Shown here: positions 35,511 to 46,010 of the stretch, one piece after another
Numbering within the stretch: position 1 is the stretch's first letter
Layout of the letters: every line of letters begins with the position of its first letter
Assembly: GCF_026210795.1 (NCBI RefSeq)
Contig: NC_089436.1
Location: forward strand, 930,001 to 994,000
Direction: 5' to 3'
DNA length: 64,000 nucleotides
DNA from: Rhizophagus irregularis
Lineage: Eukaryota; Glomeromycota; Glomeromycetes; Glomerales; Glomeraceae
Notes under the pieces: model-generated
Seen by the model: only the letters and a program-made list of their open reading frames with translations
Told to the model about the DNA's origin: nothing
The model's database searches: none
Translations under genes and position numbers: made by a program

Positions 35511-36499
35511 GATTGGAATTTTTTTTTATAAAAAAAAGATGGATATCCGATGATCCATCTGATCAATAAAAAAAGAGCTGGTTTTCGGAAATACCGGCAT
35601 ATCAATCTATCGTTAAAAATTAGGCGTTTTTTTTGCATTTATTAAAATATTTTGCAGAAAAAACATTCCGGTATTTTGCCGATTGCTCCAATTGCTTGTT
35701 CATACAATTTCCTTTTTCATTTTGAATAATTTTTTACTCGCTTAACTCCAAACCTCCTCCATTTGAATTAGCTGATTTGAAAGCTAAAGAGAAACAATTC
35801 TGATCTAATAATAAATAAGGAAAAATATCATTAAATTGAAATGCCAGAAATAAAAAAAATTATTATTACCGGCATACCAATATCCATCCACAAAATGGGT
35901 CATTAAATCAGAACATTAGAACCTGCAAATAATAAAAAAAGATATTTTTTTGATACCAGCATACCGATATCATGTACAAATAAAGAATATTTTTATTAAA
36001 TCGGAATGCCGGAACCTACAAATGATATAAAAAAATAAAAAAAAATATTTTTTTATTATTTTCATTTCATTACAGTAAATCAGAATGCTTGGAATAAAAA
36101 AAACTTTTGTTTTCTTCAACACCAGCATACTGATATTTATTAAATCGGAAAAAATTGAGATTCTTTTATCAATTCCCAATTTGAACCATAGAGCAATAAA
36201 AGAGAAATATTTTGTTTTAAGAAAAAAAAAGGTTAAAAGGTTTAATATTTATCCAAAAGAAGCAAAAAAAAAGTAATCTTGAAGCTAAAATTATACTTTT
36301 AATACAATACGCGTCGCGTCTTATTATAATTGATCAGCAAATAGTAATTATTATAATAGTTTAATTTTGATTGATACCCAATTGAAATATGAGCAAATTT
36401 CTAATAAATCAAAGTAAGAAAGTACAATTCAATCATAAATAACATATATCAAATAATATGAAAAGATTCGACCATAAATCATTCAATGTCAAATATATC
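35511..36499. other. Interior of the 5.6 kb element, decayed repeats
   Basis: Contains further weak units with CCGGCATACC(A/G)ATATC and GAACCTGCAAATAA words (35560-36030) at roughly 80-110 base spacing, followed by AT-rich sequence. No credible gene. Confidence 0.35.
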
Positions 36500-36859
36500 T
36501 TATTTCAACTAGTATGCCACAAATCGGAAGTGCCAATTTGTAATTTTAGCCAATATTGAGCAAATTTTAGGCTGATTTGCCATTTTTTTTTTTGATTTTA
36601 ACTAGCCTCAATCAGCCGTCAATCAAATATGATGAATTTTTATCAAATTTTTATCAAATTTTTATTGAATTATCAATTTTCCATAAATCTGAAGTACATA
36701 TTTGAATATTGGGCAAATTTTAGGTTGATTTGCGCATTTTGTCTGATTTTTTTTTTGATTTCAACTAGCATCAATCAGCCATCAATCAAATATGATGATT
36801 TTTTGCCAAATTTTTATTAAATTTTTATTGAATTGTCAATTTTCCATAAATCTGAAGTA
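36500..36859. repeat. Tandem subterminal repeat of the CACTG-ended element (part 1)
   Basis: A unit of about 180 bases with the order ATTGGGCAAATTTTAGGTTG, GATTTCAACTAGCATCAATC, GCCGTCAATCAAATATGATG and TTGTCAATTTTCCATAAATC. It is cut at 36859 by the Tc1 insertion and resumes at 38147. Confidence 0.75.
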
Positions 36860-38146
36860 CAGTCGGGTCCGAAAGTGACGCCCGATTTTGTACGGTGTTA
36901 CGATACACAAAATTTACATTATTTATACCCCTTTTTTTTATTTTTAAATGTTTTCTCACAATTTCATAACCTAATAAACGCGTTGCAAAGTTAAAAAAAT
37001 AATGTCACATAGAACTGAGTTAACTTCTCAAGATAAAGGAAAAATACTAGCATATATGGAGAATTTTAACCCTGCACAAATAGCAAGAAAAATGGGTCGT
37101 GACCCCACCACAATAAGAAGAATTATTGACAGATACAAGAAGACAGGGAAAACTGAAAATTTACTTAGATCGGGGTGTCCACCTGCTCTCAATAATAATG
37201 AGAAAAATGCACTCATAAACAAAGTTACACAAGATCGACGCGAACCTTTACATGAAGTCATTAATACATTAGATTTAAATTGCAGCCTTACAACTGCTAA
37301 AAGAGCATTACATAGTGTTGAAATTTATTCCCATGTTGCTGCAAAAAAACCCTTTATCTCAGAAAAGCATGCATTAGCTCGTATTAGTTGGTGTGAGAAA
37401 TATAAAGAAAAAACAGCTTATGATTGGGCACAAGTTATTTTCTCAGATGAATCAAGTGTTGAGATTGGCAAGCAGTCACGACAAATAAGAGTTTGGAGAC
37501 ACACAGGGGAAAGGTTTAACACTGAATGCTTGACACCTATCTTTAAAAGTGGTCGAAAATCAGTCGTGGTTTGGGGATGTTTTGCAGGAGGGATAAAAGG
37601 GCCATTAATTTTTTGTGATGAAAATAAAGAAGGAAATGAAAAAATCAATTCAAATACTTACATTAGAATCCTAAATTCATATCTGTATCCATTTCAGCAT
37701 ACAGTTCATGAGTTAACAGGAAGGGCTGCAATTTTTCAACAGGATAATGCACCCATACATACCGCGAAAATAACCAAGGATTGGTTGAAGAAGAATAAAA
37801 TTGTGGTTATTGATTGGCCGGCAAATTCTCCCGATCTAAATCCAATAGAAAACATCTGGAAGCAGTTAACGGACAATATCCAGAGTTGTAAAGTCTTTCC
37901 AAGAACTGTGGATGAACTTAAAGTTGCACTAAGTGAAGAATGGGAAAATTTGGATTGCTCCATTTTTGAAGAGGTTGTTGCTTCAATGCCACAAAGAATA
38001 AATGCAATACTAGAAGCAAGGGGAGGGCCAACACATTATTAACCATTTTTAGTAATTATTTTTTATGTGAATTTTAATGAAAATCAATAAAGTTTTGCCA
38101 TTTTTGGCATTAATTTTAAATCGGGCGTCACTTTCGGACGTGACTG
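36860..38146 (+). mobile_element. Complete Tc1/mariner transposon, 1287 bp
   Basis: About 29-base terminal inverted repeats that begin CAGTCGGGTCCGAAAGTGAC on the left and read CAGTCACGTCCGAAAGTGAC as complement on the right, with only two differences. TA lies at both borders (36858-36859 and 38147-38148). It contains one uninterrupted transposase gene. Length and structure are those of an autonomous element. Confidence 0.95.
37002..38042 (+). CDS. Tc1-type transposase, DD34E, intact
   Basis: ATG 37002 opens a 346-aa frame with no intron. The N-terminus holds two helix-turn-helix DNA-binding segments (about residues 8-75; IARKMGRDPTTIRRIIDRY is the first recognition region). The catalytic triad is D149 (FSDES), D248 (QQDNAPIH) and E283 (SPDLNPIEN), with exactly 34 residues between the second Asp and the Glu, the Tc1 spacing. 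VVWGCF and WPANSPDLNPIENIW are typical family blocks. All required parts are present, so cut-and-paste activity is possible. It lies inside the subterminal repeat of a larger element. Confidence 0.96.
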   Translation: MSHRTELTSQDKGKILAYMENFNPAQIARKMGRDPTTIRRIIDRYKKTGKTENLLRSGCPPALNNNEKNALINKVTQDRREPLHEVINTLDLNCSLTTAKRALHSVEIYSHVAAKKPFISEKHALARISWCEKYKEKTAYDWAQVIFSDESSVEIGKQSRQIRVWRHTGERFNTECLTPIFKSGRKSVVVWGCFAGGIKGPLIFCDENKEGNEKINSNTYIRILNSYLYPFQHTVHELTGRAAIFQQDNAPIHTAKITKDWLKKNKIVVIDWPANSPDLNPIENIWKQLTDNIQSCKVFPRTVDELKVALSEEWENLDCSIFEEVVASMPQRINAILEARGGPTHY

Positions 38147-38700
38147 TACATATTTGAATATTGGGTAAATTTTAGGTTGATTTGTCATTTTGTCTGATTT
38201 TTTTTTTGATTTCAACCAGTATCAATCAGCCGTCAACCAAATATAATGATTTTTTGCCAAATTTTTATTGAATTTTTATTAAATTTTTATTGAATTGTCA
38301 ATTTTCCATAAATTTGAAGTACATATTTGAATATTGGGCAAATTTTAGGTTGATTTGTCATTTTGTCCGATTTTTTTTTTGATTTCAACCAGCATCAATC
38401 AGCCGTCAACCAAATATAATGATTTTTTGCCAAATTTTTATTGAATTTTTATTGAATTTTTATTGAATTGTCAATATTCCATAAATCGGAAGTATATATT
38501 TGAATATTGGGCAAATTTTAGGTTGATTTGCTATTTGTCTGATTTTTTTTTTATTTCAACTAGCATCAATCAGCCGTCAATCAAATATGATGATTTTTTG
38601 CTGAATTTTTATTAAATTGTCCGATTGGCATCAATCAGATGTGTCGATTTGTAATGTCAGTTGATTTTGGTCTGATTTTTTGCTGATTTTCCATATGTCC
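38147..38700. repeat. Tandem subterminal repeat (part 2), about three units
   Basis: Continuation of the roughly 180-base tandem repeat interrupted by the Tc1 element. Units begin near 38155, 38330 and 38500 with TATTTGAATATTGGG(C/T)AAA. Small differences between units mark them as old duplications. Confidence 0.75.
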
Positions 38701-38723
38701 AATTTTTTTGATTTCGACCAGTG

Positions 38724-39255
38724 TCACTAAGAGGAGAATCAGAGAATTGAAAAGTAATATAGAAAAATGGAGGTTTCTTAATATTGATGAGGTGAGAATT
38801 CATTCCCAGCTATCACATCATATCTGGAAATTTACAGCAGCCATCATGACAAAACAGTATATTAAGTTAAGTGATCTTACACTTCTATATAGTAAAGTGA
38901 ATAGTCATAATGCTTATAATGAACTAACTGAAGATATCTTTCTCAATCATACATTCGATGAAGATAACTTTGCATTGATACGTGCTTTTAAAAAAGATAG
39001 TACTCTTTCAAAAAAGAAGATTGCAACAAAGGAAGACTATAATATGATACATCATATCTTTACTAAATGTAATTTATCAGTTGCAAAATTGCAGAAGCTA
39101 TGGATCATAGATATAAATGTAGCAGATATGATATCATTTATGATATGAATTTAATAGATCAATGGTATAATGAATTATTACAAGCGATAGAAAGGCGCAA
39201 GGAAGTTAACACCAATCTAGATGTGATAAACGTAATGGTCGTAAATAGTGTATAA
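38724..39255 (+). pseudogene. Unrecognised family, copy 1, 3' part (degenerate)
   Basis: Continues the gene at 32295-33120 after the inserted element. IRELKSNIEKWRFLN aligns with NNLKSNKNKW of the other copy, and MTKQYIKLSDLTLLYSKV with LKKQYISEKEIEFLVDQV. LTEDIFLNHTFDEDNFALIR aligns with LIDDIFMNHSFNEKHFFELR. The first frame stops at 39148, and a +1 frame (MDHRYKCSRYDIIYDMN...) continues to TAA 39253-39255. The end does not align well with the other copy. Confidence 0.55.
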
Positions 39256-39325
39256 TTTATAATTAAAAGTTTACTTTTAAAGTGTGTTTGGTGCGATAAA
39301 TTTTATTTTATTTTTATCTTTTAGA

Positions 39326-40135
39326 TACACAAGACTACAATAAATTACCGGATTTCTTTAAAAATGCTTGGTAATTTTCATATTGCATGAAAGTTTATAA
39401 ATTTCTGATGAAATCGTTCAAATTTTTATTTATTTGAAAGCTAGTCTATTGTAGATTTTAAATTTTAAATAAAAAAAGGATATTTTATAGTATGGAAAAA
39501 AATTGTCTAATTGTTAATTATGACAGCCTTTTTTAGAATTATTTTGTATATTTATTTACATAGATAGGTTTTAGAATGTCAATTATATAACATTTTTAAT
39601 TACATTTTTAATAACTACAACTGATTAGCTTTCAAATAAAAAAAAAATTATTAAAATCTATTGAAAATTGACAGACTTTTGTATATCTAGAAAAATGCCA
39701 ATTTTACTGAAAATTACTAATAAACTTGAAAAATAATAGTAAAATATAGTAAAATAGGCATTTTTTAAGATATATACAAGTCTGTCAAATTTTAACAGAT
39801 TATAATAATTATTTTTTTATTTGAAAGATAATCAATTGTAATTGTTAAAAATGCAAATAAAAATGGTTGACATATTTGAAATTTTAAAAGTTATCTATGT
39901 GCAAATAAATATATAAAATAACCTTAAAAAGTTATCATATTTTATAATCAGATAATTTTTTTTATATCTTATAAACATTTTTTTTTTATTTAAGATATAA
40001 AATCTACGAAGGATTATCTTTCAAATAAAAAAAAAATTGAGTGATTTCATCAAAAACTTATGTATTTTTATGCAATGTGAAAATTACTAAGCATTTTTAA
40101 AGAAATCTGGTAATTTATTGTAGGCTTGTATAGAA
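39326..40135. repeat. Imperfect palindromic (foldback) element
   Basis: The left arm (CAAGACTACAATAAATTACC...AAAAATGCTTGGTAATTTTC) recurs inverted at the right (GAAAATTACTAAGCATTTTT...TCTGGTAATTTATTGTAG). A second nested pair surrounds the centre (GATTAGCTTTCAAATAAAAA with TTTTTTATTTGAAAGATAAT; GACAGACTTTTGTATAT with its complement). There is no coding capacity. Confidence 0.6.
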
Positions 40136-40225
40136 CTAACCTTATATTTTTTCTTTTCATCATTCTATATCTGACAGTATTTATGTGTAGCTAACATTAG
40201 TTAGAAAGAAAAATATGGTTTACAT

Positions 40226-41005
40226 AAAGGTGGTTATTGGTCAAATTTTTAGGTCTATCACCTTTGACCTCAAGGTAACAGGTCAGTCTTTTCCTTCTGA
40301 AAAGGCAGTATATTGATAATGTTTAAATTTATTTAAAATACTTTATTTTATTTTACTTTTGTAAATATATTGTATTACTTTAACATTATTATCAATAAAC
40401 ATGATCGCACCTTTACATAGAAAAAAAAAAAAAAAAAAAAATATTTTGATTGATAAATTATGCCAAACTACTTTTATATTACTTTTATAATCTTTTTTAT
40501 TTTGTAATGTTTTAATAGAAAATTATTAGTAATTCAACTCTAAGCATAATGGAAATTATATAATAGCAAAAACTGTAACTTTACACTAAATATTTTTATT
40601 TAACTGAAGTATTTAACTGAAAATACTTATTAATAATAATAAAGCTTTTGCCAGTATTTTAAATTGTATAGTTTAACATTATTTTAAAAGGTAAACTAAA
40701 TTTTATTATTATATTGACTATACTGTATAATATTAGCAAATAATTTTTTTTTTTTTTTTTTTAAACTTTTATTATAGATGCGATCATATTCTATTATAAT
40801 CACGCTTACTTACATATATAAAACTTACAGAATATAAGATAAAAAAAAATACATATAAGAATTAAGCATTATGAAACAAGACTACTTTTCAAAAAGAACA
40901 AGTCGACCTGTCACCTAAACGATCATATCATTGTTAAAAACCATGATGCGACCTCAAATTCAAAGGTGACTGTCATAATCTACCTAAAAATTTGCCCAAT
41001 GACCG
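40226..41005. repeat. Inverted pair of about 215-260 bp sequences, A-tracts facing inward
   Basis: The left copy begins GGTGGTTATTGGTCAAATTT, includes CACCTTTGACCTC and ends ATGATCGCACCTTTACATAG followed by a run of about 21 A. The right copy is the inverse, starting with a run of about 18 T at 40747, then ATAGATGCGATCATAT and ending CAAATTTTTAGGT-like sequence with ATTGGGCAAA variants. The centre is about 300 bases of AT-rich DNA. This looks like two A-tailed short elements placed tail to tail, or one foldback element. Confidence 0.5.
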
Positions 41006-41564
41006 CTTCGATGGAATGCCAAATCATTCCATTTATTCCAATTACTTTCTAACATCTTACAGCCAACATTTTTAACACCCACTTCAGTGCGATTACTATG
41101 TGACTTAGCTTTTTTATCTTTATCGCTAATACCGCATCGCTTTTCTTTCTTTACTACACGTTATAAATAACGTGCATGTATGATTCTTTCTTTATTAAAA
41201 AAGCTGTATGTACATACTATCGAATACAGAATGATGAAATAAATGAAAACATTTTCTAAATAATTCGATAAAACTACTGGGAAAGTCTATATATTTTTCT
41301 TTCAAATAAAATTTGCCATATGTAAATATAATCAAATATGGAATGATGTGAAACTAAAAATAAATTCGATAGACAAACTGTCTATATATTTTTCTTTCTA
41401 ACCAAATAGCCTTATGTAAATATTATCAGATAAGGAATGATCTAAAATCCTAAAATAATTATTCATTTTTTCCCTTTTGATAATTTGTTTCTTAATAATT
41501 AGCCATCCCACAAAAGAAAATAGAAAAACAAAACAAGAATAACTAATCATATACTTATGTCCCC
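41006..41564. other. Intergenic with a degenerate duplicated word
   Basis: Two diverged copies of a segment around CTATATATTTTTCTTTC...TATGTAAATAT (about 41285-41350 and 41380-41445). No gene. Confidence 0.35.
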
Positions 41565-42285
41565 TTAATACAACATATCTTGCTCTAATTTACGAGCTTT
41601 AATTGCACACTGATTAACCATGTAGTTATGAGTAACCCCATGTCCACGCCTTGCTCTTCTAATCTCATTACAATATGTCGTTAAAAGACTTTTATCTCTA
41701 ATACTATTCAAACCCCGATGAAATTCTGACCTTGTAATAGGTTCTCGTCTATTGAGTATTTCTTGCCAAGGAGTGACATTATCCTGTCCACTAATTTCCA
41801 TTTTCTGAAGGTCCGTAACAATATTATCTATTGTAACACTTTAACCAGCATTACTCGGCTGTTCTGCTAATAACTTAGCATCATTTCATTCAAAAAAAGC
41901 GTCTTTTTTCTTTCTTAATTCAAAAAAATGCTTTTCGTTAAAAGAATGATTCATAAAAATATCATCTATTAACATTTTGTATCCAACTTTACTCGTAACT
42001 TGATCTACCAGAAACTCTATTTCTTTTTCTGATATGTACTGTTTCTTAAGGATATCACCTCTACGTTTCAACTTATGTTTGGAAATGAGTACCTTTGATT
42101 CAATTCCATTATTTGTAACCTACCATTTATTCTTATTACTCTTGAGGTTGTTTTTAAACCTCTTTTTATACTTCTCTTGTTCTTTTGGCGTCTTAAATTG
42201 CTTGTTTATCCGTAAATTTGAATACGTAACTGCATATTTACGTGCTCCACCATCCATTGAAACTTTTTTTGTATAAGACACGCCT
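41565..42285 (-). pseudogene. Unrecognised family, copy 2, 3' part
   Basis: Minus-strand continuation of 43671-43061 once the element at 42286-43050 and one 10-bp duplication are removed; the frame is then unchanged along its whole length. It passes GGARKYAVTYSNLRINKQF, then a TAG near 42118 (after NKNKW, aligned to Arg in the other copy). A TGA near 41885 and a TAA near 41840 follow before the C-terminal part (PWQEILNRREPITRSEFHRG to KARKLEQDMLY). Three point stops and no frameshift suggest slow decay by substitutions. Confidence 0.65.
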
Positions 42286-43050
42286 AAGGTTGCTTGCCGA
42301 AACCTACATCAGGAAATTTGTTTAGGCGTAATTTAGTGTAATATTTCGAAGGTGGTGTAAAATTTCGAAATATTACACTAAAAACGTAATATTACAAAAG
42401 TTTACGCTCTTAAATTTGAATAATTATAGTAATTTAAGAATATCTCGCTATCTACTGATCCAATCAAGACGATCTATAGCTCATTAGAATCAGCTCATCA
42501 AGACGGATCGAATGGTAGTAAATTCACATTTCTACAGTTGATAGAACGCTCTATAGTATGCAGTAAAGTTTTAAATTAATAGAAAGTCATCTATCAAACG
42601 TAAAGATACGATTTTACTACCATTCGATTCGTCTTGATGAGCTGATTCCAATGAGCTATAGATCGTCTTAATTGGATTAGTAGATAGCGAGATATTCTTA
42701 AATTACTATAATTATTCAAATTTAAGAGCGTAAACTTTTGTAATATTACGTTTTTAGTGTAATATTTCGAAATTTTACACCACCTTCGAAATATTACACT
42801 AAATTACGCCTAAACAAATTTCCTGATGTAGGGTTTAGGCAAGATGGCGTTTCGCCGAAAAGTGAAATTCTGCCGAAACTATATTAAAGTTATATTAAAA
42901 AACTGGCAAAACTTTGGAGAAAGGCGAAACTGCCGAAACTTATTATAAATGCTGAAACTGCCGAAACTCTGCCAAAACTATAATAAATCTATAGTAAAAT
43001 TTTGACGAAACTAATCGTAGGATTTTGAAGAGGTTTAGACAAGCAACCTT
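42286..43050. mobile_element. Non-autonomous element, 765 bp, 10-bp target duplication (MULE-like)
   Basis: Ends AAGGTTGCTTG...CAAGCAACCTT are inverted. The direct repeat AGACACGCCT lies at 42276-42285 and 43051-43060. A 9-11 bp duplication is the length typical of MULEs. The outer sequence repeats CTGCCGAAACT words. A separate foldback sequence occupies most of the left half. Confidence 0.8.
42303..42832. repeat. Foldback element, about 230-bp arms, nested
   Basis: The left arm starts CCTACATCAGGAAATTTGTT and the right arm ends with its complement. The arms match almost base for base to about 42533 and 42610, including GTAATATTTCGAA and AAGACGATCTATAGCTCATT. The loop is about 75 bases. It lies inside the 765-bp element and is absent from the repeated CCGAAAC part, so it was probably inserted later. 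Confidence 0.75.
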
Positions 43051-43060
43051 AGACACGCCT

Positions 43061-43671
43061 ATGCGTTTACTTATTACTTGTTTAACTTTACTAAAATTCT
43101 TAAACACATTTTGCGGCGGAGGTGTAGAAGTCACTATCACCTTTGAACGACAATTTTGACAAACTTTTCTATTTCTTGACATTACGTAAGCACAGACGTT
43201 ACTACAAAACGAGCATGGGATATAGAACCCCAAATACCATATTCGTTTACCATGATTAAATTTAATATAAGTTGTAGTTTGCCTGTTCTTTTCTTGTTTC
43301 ATCAATCTATTTTCAATAACTACAAGTTTATCCAATAATAATTGACGTATTCTTAAAAAATACTTGTTTCTAGTTTCTATGTCAATAAGTAACCCACAAA
43401 ATACACTTGTCAAGTATTTTGAAATCCTGTATTTAGTATTCATCATAGGCCGATCTGAATTAATCAAATAAGGCTTATCATATTTCTTTATTATATGTCT
43501 ATTGTTGGTAACAATCGTCAACATATCTTTCTCTTTTTGTAAAGAATCCACATGCAAAAGGATATAGGACTTTTCTTTTCTGGTGGAATATATCGTATCA
43601 GCCCCCGTATACCGTTTCACTTTTTCTGGATGGGAAAAAGTATAGCCGATAAAAATTTCTTTATTCGGCAT
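43061..43671 (-). pseudogene. Unrecognised family, copy 2, 5' part
   Basis: ATG 43671 on the minus strand opens a clean frame of about 207 codons up to the transposon insertion. It is basic overall. Near residues 150-180 a Cys-rich region reads FYIPCSFCSNVCAYVMS then RKVCQNC, a probable zinc ribbon. It aligns with 32295-33120. The open frame then runs into the element and stops at 42943, so the product is truncated. Not recognised as any named family; a nucleic-acid-binding role is only suggested by the basic composition and Cys pairs. Confidence 0.65.
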
Positions 43672-44608
43672 CTTTATCTGATTGGTGCGCCGTATTTATG
43701 CCTTCTTTTGAAAAATTTCGCAAGAAAACAAAACTTTTATGTCTTTAAAGGACTATTAAGCCCTTGTGAATTTGTTCGAACTGAAAAGAGTGATAATAAA
43801 AAGTGTGTTGTTTAAACTAAGGAACACTTTTGTCTTAATACTGAAGTGCTATTTTTCTAGTAATTTAACGAGAAAAAAGCGTAATATTTCTTGTGTGAAA
43901 AATGGACGTGAACGGTACAGGAAAGAGTTTTTTTTAAACTTCATAATATTAGCAAATAATATTAAGGTGTTATTAGATATTACCTAATATCACTTTAATA
44001 TAAAAGCTTATCCTTCTTCCTTTAAGTAAAATATATTATATATATAGTTCCTTATATAGTATTGTATATAACCTAAAATCTTTAGTTATCCTCCTTTCTT
44101 TAAAATATTAGGTAATATTTGATAGTACCCTAATCACTGATTCTTATTATTATTTACTTTATTATAGATTTTATTGGATAAATAAAATATTATTTAAATA
44201 TTTATAATTATAGATAAATACATTGGATAAGATTACAATTAGAAAAAGATTTTTTTTTTTAAAGTAAAAAAATTATTTTTTCATATTTAAATTTCAAATA
44301 TTTAAAAGAAGAAATTTTATTACTATACTTTTTATAATTTTACAATAATCAGAAAATTTTACCAATCATTTAAAAGTAATAATTACTAAAAAGTTATTCA
44401 ATTAAATTACAGATAATTAGAATATTACAATGTTTATATAATTATGATGATTTTTTTCAAAAAAAGTTAAAATCTTAATATTCTGTAATTCAAATAATTT
44501 TTTAATTTAGTATTGATTAACATATGATATTTATAAGTATTTTTGGTATTATATGTATAATATTTATTTATCCTATATTTACTAATAGATATATCAGTAA
44601 TATTAGTA
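43672..44608. other. Intergenic, nothing recognised
   Basis: No credible frame after the start of the minus-strand gene; AT-rich from 43980. Probably contains its former promoter. Confidence 0.4.
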
Positions 44609-44780
44609 CAGTCAACTCTTGTTATAACGAACCCTAGGTTCCAGACCCCAACTTCGCTATAAGGCTATAGTGAAGATTTTAAGAGATTTGATTGGTTAAT
44701 TCGTTATAGTAAGGGGAAATTTATTATAGTTATCTGAAAAATTCGCTATATTAAGGGTTTGCTATATCAAGGTTTGACTG
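44609..44780. mobile_element. 172-bp pogo/Tigger-like MITE (copy 2)
   Basis: Same ends, length and TA flanks as the element at 30909-31080, with only a few base differences. Confidence 0.9.
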
Positions 44781-44889
44781 TATTTATTGAATTATCAAGA
44801 ATTAAAAATCTTAATAGTTCTATAGTATGAATTAAAGTATTTATAGTAGTAAGATATTTTCATTTACTTCTTTATATGTATAAATACCT

Positions 44890-46010
44890 TAAATACTTTT
44901 GTGATCTGTTACTTCCATTATAGCATCTTATAGCATCTTTCAGCATATCAGCATCCTGAAGAATTTGCATAACAGTTTTACAACTAGAGTAATTCATTAA
45001 AATGCTAGGTAGAAGATCTATTTTTACTGATTTTCCAATGTTTTTTATAAAATTTCCTATTCTATTAACTCCACAGTATATTTTCCTATACTAAATACCA
45101 CTTTCATGCTAAAATGAGTTAACTTGTAAGTAAAAATTTTCAGGAGTATCACTAGATCATTTTGAAAGATATTTATTAATATTTGTAATTACTTTTAAAT
45201 CTAAAGAAAGATAAATATCCTTTGCTGAACCTCCTTTAATTTCACGTTAATTATTTTTGCTGTGATACTGGCAAAAAAATTAAATTACCATTAGGTGAAA
45301 AATGAATTGATCAACATGAAGTTCTTAATGTTCTCCATCTTGATATGCAAAATTAGTTGCAATTCAAAAAAATACATGGTATAAAAGACTCTCATAAGTG
45401 TTTGAATTAAAAAATTCATCAGCAAGAATTTTTTGAATTTGTTGTGCAGTTAGTGCCATTGATTCTTCTTTTTTGCCAAATCTATTTTTTTGCAGATATT
45501 TCATTTTACTATTTAATACAGTTTATAATAAATCTGGAAATTCATATTTGTTATATAAATTAATAATTCTATGAATTGGAGAAATTTTTACCAAATAATG
45601 ATTAATAGTATTAACAGCTTGTTTTATTGATTTTGCTTTATATTTGCCAGAATTTTTCTTTTTTAATATTTGAGAATATATTCACAGACTTGCTTTTCAA
45701 TTAGTTTGGAATCTGTGATTTGTTCAAGTAGTATAATATAATTGTATTCCTTGTGAAATTCTTCAAACTGAATAATCCAATTTTGATTTGACTTTCAGTA
45801 TTTGTAACTTTAGCATTACAGTCAAACCTTGATATAGCAAACCCTTAATATAGCGAATTTTTCAAACAACTATAATAAATTTCCCCTTACTATAACGAAT
45901 TAACTAATCAAATCTCTTAAAATCTTCACTATAGCCTTATAACAAAGTTGGGATCTGGAACCTAGGGTTCGTTATAACAAGAGTTGACTGTACTTAGTCT
46001 TCTGATAATA
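44890..46010 (-). pseudogene. Crypton-like tyrosine recombinase, degenerate copy 1
   Basis: Minus strand. A core-binding segment (KYKAKSIKQAVNTINHYL, then SPIHR and YNKYEFPDL) lies at about 45510-45655, followed by KKEESMALTAQQIQKIL (about 45430). The catalytic-domain start reads VFFFLIATNFAYQDGEH at about 45340, where family members have RGGEH, so the first catalytic Arg is gone. A C-terminal part with RIGNFIKNIGKSVKIDLLPS and YSSCKTVMQILQD is at about 44935-45080, where HxxRKT is expected but not seen. Many stops and frameshifts. A MITE lies at 45819-45990 in the upstream part. Family assignment rests on these blocks. Confidence 0.55.
45819..45990. mobile_element. 172-bp pogo/Tigger-like MITE (copy 3, inverted)
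   Basis: Reverse-orientation copy of the 172-bp element, TA on both sides (45817-45818 and 45991-45992). Confidence 0.9.

Larger units (their letters stand above)
33121..38723. mobile_element. 5.6 kb CACTG-ended (CACTA-like) element without its own transposase
   Basis: The ends are CACTGGTCGAAAT on the left (33121) and its exact complement on the right (38711-38723). Flanks are TCG and TCA, an imperfect 3-bp duplication. If one copy is removed the surrounding degenerate gene rejoins in frame (KAELLAKRRIRELK). Left subterminal DNA repeats TTTAGTTTGAATTTTGTCTG words. Right subterminal DNA is a tandem repeat of about 180 bases. No CACTA transposase is visible. Inside are a micro-exon-like array (33710-35510) and a complete Tc1/mariner (36860-38146). 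I infer a non-autonomous element that has gained both. Confidence 0.6.

Noticed and set aside
43552-43987. Plus-strand frames opposite and beyond the minus-strand gene
   Set aside because: The first overlaps the supported minus-strand frame; the second has no recognisable features.
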